From positions 1-7,780 of the forward strand of contig CAMPHB010000053.1 in NCBI GenBank assembly GCA_946885755.1: a DNA stretch of 7,780 bases. Direction: 5' to 3'. The translations under genes were made by a program, and so were the position numbers. The stretch is from an uncultured Methylophaga sp. Its GTDB lineage: Bacteria > Pseudomonadota > Gammaproteobacteria > Nitrosococcales > Methylophagaceae. Each line of letters begins with the position of its first letter. Within the stretch, counting starts at the first letter, position 1. Positions 6,001-7,780 of the stretch are shown piece after piece. Under the pieces are notes generated by a model. It made no database searches. It saw only the letters and a program-made list of their open reading frames with translations, and was not told the DNA's origin.

Positions 6001-6957
6001 ATGACCATAAAAACACCGACCATATTTATTGCGATTGCCAATTACCGCGATCCGGAAATTACCGCGACGCTGAACGATTGCTTTGCCAAAGCCGCACAAC
6101 CGGAGCAAATCCGAGTTGGTGTTTTTACCCAGCGATTACCGGCAGATGAAAACTGTCAGGCACCAACGCATCCCCAAGTAGACGAAGTGACTGTTGATGC
6201 GTTATCTAGCCTTGGTGTCTGCTGGGCGAGACATCAGTTGTATTCTCAGCTGTTGGGTGATGAAAACTTCGTGCTGCAAATTGACAGCCATATGCGCTTT
6301 GAGCCGGATTGGGATATGCGGCTGCTGGCAATGTGGCAACAATGCCAGAACCCAAAGGCGATAATCAGCCATTACCCGCCTGGCTATACACCGTCCGACC
6401 AGCTTGCCGAAAAACAAATTACCGTTTTAAAGCCCGGTAAATTTAATGCTAATGGTGTGTTGGTTTATCAGTCTGATACTTATCCGTATTCACAAAAACC
6501 AGCGCTGCCAGTTCCGTCAGCGTTTGTATCAGGTAATTTTTTGTTTTCACCAAGAGATGCTATACGTGAGGTGCCTTATGACCCTTACCTGTATTTCTTC
6601 GGTGAAGAAATCACGCTATCGGCCAGATTGTGGACACATGGCTGGGATTTTTATGCGCCTGATGATGTGGTGGCCTATCATAACTATGGCAAACAAACTG
6701 GCCGGCCGCGGCATTGGGATGATCATCATAATGTGGCAGAACTAGAAGCACTAAGTGTGCAGCGGATTCAGTATTTGTTGGCCGGTAAAGTGCCGGATAA
6801 TCCAGAGGCTTTGAAGGATTTAGAACGCTATGGTCTGGGCAATGCAAGATCGTTAGCGGACTATGAAAAGCTGGCAAAAGTCGACTTTAAACAGCAGCAG
6901 ATTCTGGAAACGCGTTATGTCCGAGATGGGCGGATGATGCGAATTTTTAAAGGCTGA
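6001..6957 (+). CDS. GlcNAc-type glycosyltransferase, Skp1 GnT1-like family
   Basis: A 318-residue GT-A-fold enzyme of the family typified by Dictyostelium Skp1 GnT1 (Pfam 'Glycosyltransferase (GlcNAc)'), which moves GlcNAc from UDP-GlcNAc to an acceptor. Landmarks: the opening strand PTIFIAIANYRDPE (6-19); VGVFTQ (39-44); LGVCWARHQL (71-80); IDSHMRFEPDWD (94-105), where DSH (95-97) stands for the metal-binding DxD; KAIISHYPPGY (119-129); SAFVSGNFLF (173-182); YFFGEEITLSARLWTHGWDFYAP (split over 198-220); and YHNYGK (226-231). No signal peptide or membrane segment is seen, so it is probably cytosolic. I chose ATG 6001; an in-frame GTG at 5959 lies inside the terminator-like repeat and would add an unconserved leader. 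Ribosome binding is weak (GGA at 5993-5995). The acceptor is unknown: a surface polysaccharide or protein is possible, and no other sugar gene is nearby. Confidence 0.85.
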   Translation: MTIKTPTIFIAIANYRDPEITATLNDCFAKAAQPEQIRVGVFTQRLPADENCQAPTHPQVDEVTVDALSSLGVCWARHQLYSQLLGDENFVLQIDSHMRFEPDWDMRLLAMWQQCQNPKAIISHYPPGYTPSDQLAEKQITVLKPGKFNANGVLVYQSDTYPYSQKPALPVPSAFVSGNFLFSPRDAIREVPYDPYLYFFGEEITLSARLWTHGWDFYAPDDVVAYHNYGKQTGRPRHWDDHHNVAELEALSVQRIQYLLAGKVPDNPEALKDLERYGLGNARSLADYEKLAKVDFKQQQILETRYVRDGRMMRIFKG

Positions 6958-6977
6958 TGCTGGATTCAGGATAATCG

Positions 6978-6996
6978 CTGGATTTCCGGAATGACG
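6978..6996 (-). repeat. Degenerate REP-like fragment
   Basis: Plus-strand CTGGATTTCCGGAATGACG keeps both ends of the intact REP-like palindrome at 7115-7140 read on the minus strand (CTGGATT ... GGAATGAC) but has lost its GC-rich middle. It lies 20 bases past the glycosyltransferase stop. Confidence 0.45.
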
Positions 6997-7012
6997 TTGT
7001 GTTTTATCCCCC

Positions 7013-7052
7013 CCCCCTCACCCTTGCCTTCACCTCAAAGGGAGAGGGATTA
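7013..7052 (+). repeat. GGGAGAGGG-type intergenic repeat, copy 1 (decayed stem)
   Basis: Matches copy 2 at 7249-7288 at 35 of 40 bases in the same orientation. The right arm GGGAGAGGG is intact, while changes in the left arm spoil the hairpin. It is preceded by a run of ten C at 7008-7017. Confidence 0.7.
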
Positions 7053-7114
7053 GCAGTTTAATTTTTCTTTTATTCTCACAGTGACTGTGCGAGCGAGACT
7101 TTGGAGAAAACCTG

Positions 7115-7182
7115 TCATTCCCGCGCAGGCGGGAATCTAGTGCCTAAGCTATAGGCTGGGTCCCCGCCTGCGCGGGGACGAC
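7115..7182. repeat. Paired inverted REP-like palindromes (BIME-like unit)
   Basis: Left palindrome ATTCCCGC-GCAG-GCGGGAAT (7117-7136) and right palindrome GTCCCCGC-CTGC-GCGGGGAC (7160-7179) each have an 8-bp perfect stem. They are inverted relative to each other: the 14-base core CCCGCGCAGGCGGG on the left is exactly the reverse complement of a core on the right. Between them GCCTA (7142-7146) and TAGGC (7152-7156) form a small third stem. The outer bases GTC ... CTAG and CTGG ... GAC follow the usual REP-like head and tail. Such units are mobilised by REP-associated (RAYT) transposases and can bind gyrase or IHF in some species. Confidence 0.85.
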
Positions 7183-7248
7183 ATTATTGGCAATTTCACT
7201 CCTGATATTCTGTGGTTTGCTGGGAAGAGGGAGGCGACTTTTACGTTT

Positions 7249-7288
7249 CCCCCTGACCCATGCCCTCTCCCCAAAGGGAGAGGGATTA
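7249..7288 (+). repeat. GGGAGAGGG-type intergenic repeat, copy 2 (perfect hairpin)
   Basis: Contains a perfect 9-bp stem, CCCTCTCCC (7263-7271) and GGGAGAGGG (7276-7284), around a CAAA loop. Repeats of this look are common between genes in many Proteobacteria. The flanking AGGGATTA is shared with copy 1. Confidence 0.7.
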
Positions 7289-7312
7289 ACCGGTTGTTGA
7301 TTTCTAAAAGGT

Positions 7313-7370
7313 TGTCATGTCGACTGAAATGGAGACATCCCAAGATTTTTCGACTGCACTCAAATTGACA
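7313..7370. repeat. 27-bp imperfect inverted repeat (TCGACT-containing family)
   Basis: Arms 7313-7339 and 7344-7370 are inverted copies with roughly two thirds identity, both ending in TGTCA. Each arm carries a TCGACT core. It resembles a widespread intergenic element of the form TGTCATGTCGA ... TCGACTxxxCTCAAATTGACA, here partly decayed. It lies just beyond the pilin gene's 3' end. Confidence 0.6.
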
Positions 7371-7418
7371 TTTATATGTTCAAAAAGACTGGTGGCTCAC
7401 GACGGCGGATATTGAGAG

Positions 7419-7780
7419 CTACCAGCAGTCATTCAATGCCGCGGTATGCTCACCGCGCTGGTTGACGGTCATTGTCCCGCAGCGATCATTGGCCTGCGCA
7501 TTTTTGGGCGTTGCCGACAGGCGGTAGCTGGTGGCATTCGAAGCGGCAATCGCTAAATCATAGTACTTGGTGTTGCCTTCTTTGGGGGATTCATTGAATG
7601 GTAAAGCCGCGCCTGCGTAGGTGAAGTTCTCGGTATAAAAGCGCTCCATATAGCTGGCCAGTTCAAGCAAGTCGGATTGGGCATTAACCCGGCGGGTTTC
7701 ACGAACCTGTTCCTGATAAGAGGGCAAGGCAATCGCGGCGATAATACCCAGAATGACTACTGTGACCATCAGTTCAATCA
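7419..7780 (-). CDS. pilE: PilE-like type IV minor pilin (5' end outside window)
   Basis: The visible part starts ...IELMVTVVILGIIAAIALPSY, the hydrophobic N-terminal helix of type IV pilins; the prepilin cleavage motif (GFTLIE type) is cut by the right edge, as the codons at 7770-7780 read (x)IEL. The ATG at 7769 is therefore internal. The globular part has the usual basic stretch RETRRVNAQSDL, a LASYMERFYTENFTYAG helix-loop, and the C-terminal signature DRCGTMTVNQRGEHTAA...DCW, with two Cys (97 and 115 counting from that Met) placed to close the D-loop disulfide. Signature and length fit PilE of the pilus assembly cluster (fimT, pilV, pilW, pilX, pilY1, pilE), which would lie to the right. 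It acts in the inner membrane and then in the pilus fibre. No clear terminator follows its stop. Confidence 0.9.
   Translation of the reverse strand, partial: IELMVTVVILGIIAAIALPSYQEQVRETRRVNAQSDLLELASYMERFYTENFTYAGAALPFNESPKEGNTKYYDLAIAASNATSYRLSATPKNAQANDRCGTMTVNQRGEHTAALNDCW

Larger units (their letters stand above)
6958..7418. other. Gene-free 461-bp stretch filled with palindromic repeats
   Basis: No credible gene lies here; the short open frame at 7149-7343 on the minus strand reads through repeat palindromes and is spurious. The stretch holds a degenerate REP-like piece, a run of ten C, two copies of a GGGAGAGGG-type repeat, a pair of inverted REP-like palindromes and a separate 27-bp imperfect inverted repeat. 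Between them, 7053-7112, 7183-7248 and 7371-7418 show nothing I can name. It separates the 3' ends of two convergent genes. Confidence 0.8.

Noticed and set aside
7115..7288. CRISPR array
   Set aside because: The repeats are palindromic elements of different families, with no regular spacing, no equal-length spacers and no cas genes.
7149..7343. Minus-strand open frame of 64 codons ending in a SSPRRRGPSL-like tail
   Set aside because: It runs through the REP-like palindrome and the GGGAGAGGG repeat; this peptide is the usual spurious translation of such repeats.
7380..7418. Intrinsic terminator after the pilin gene on the minus strand
   Set aside because: There is a short T run on the minus strand (CTTTTTGA) but no stable hairpin before it.

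Overview
The window looks like chromosomal DNA of a moderate-GC (mid-40s percent by eye) Gammaproteobacterium. The evidence is a giant LapA/RTX-type type I-secreted adhesin, a PilE-like type IV minor pilin with a C-terminal Cys pair, a higBA toxin-antitoxin pair, and several palindromic intergenic repeat families of the kind scattered through gammaproteobacterial genomes. I cannot name the genus; a marine or methylotrophic lineage is only a guess.

Layout. (1) 2-4480, plus strand: the C-terminal ~1492 residues of a very large adhesin, open at the left window edge. Order: end of one repeat, a DUF4114-like domain, T1SS-143 and DUF5801-like repeats, a VCBS/Ig-like block, a beta-sandwich-like block, a von Willebrand A (VWA) domain with MIDAS residues, an apparent ~168-residue insertion near the VWA end, RTX nonapeptides, and a C-terminal type I secretion signal. 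It ends in a strong intrinsic terminator. (2) 4569-5860, minus strand: an unrecognised, AT-rich 186-residue gene and a translationally coupled higB-higA pair. This block is bracketed by two direct copies of the adhesin terminator (4505-4530 and 5940-5965), which suggests a module placed between the adhesin and the next plus-strand gene. (3) 6001-6957, plus strand: a GlcNAc-type glycosyltransferase related to the Skp1 GnT1 family. (4) 6958-7418: a gene-free stretch packed with at least three palindromic repeat types. (5) 7419-7780, minus strand: the 3' part of a pilE-like minor pilin gene, cut by the right edge.

How the genes relate. The adhesin and the pilin are both surface attachment components, and the glycosyltransferase could in principle decorate a surface polymer or protein, but nothing in the sequence ties the three together. 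The higBA pair is a self-contained stabilisation/stress module with a plausible autoregulatory operator over the higB start. I see no convincing wholly new system; the best leads are the terminator-bracketed module, the interrupted VWA domain, and the unrecognised 186-residue gene.
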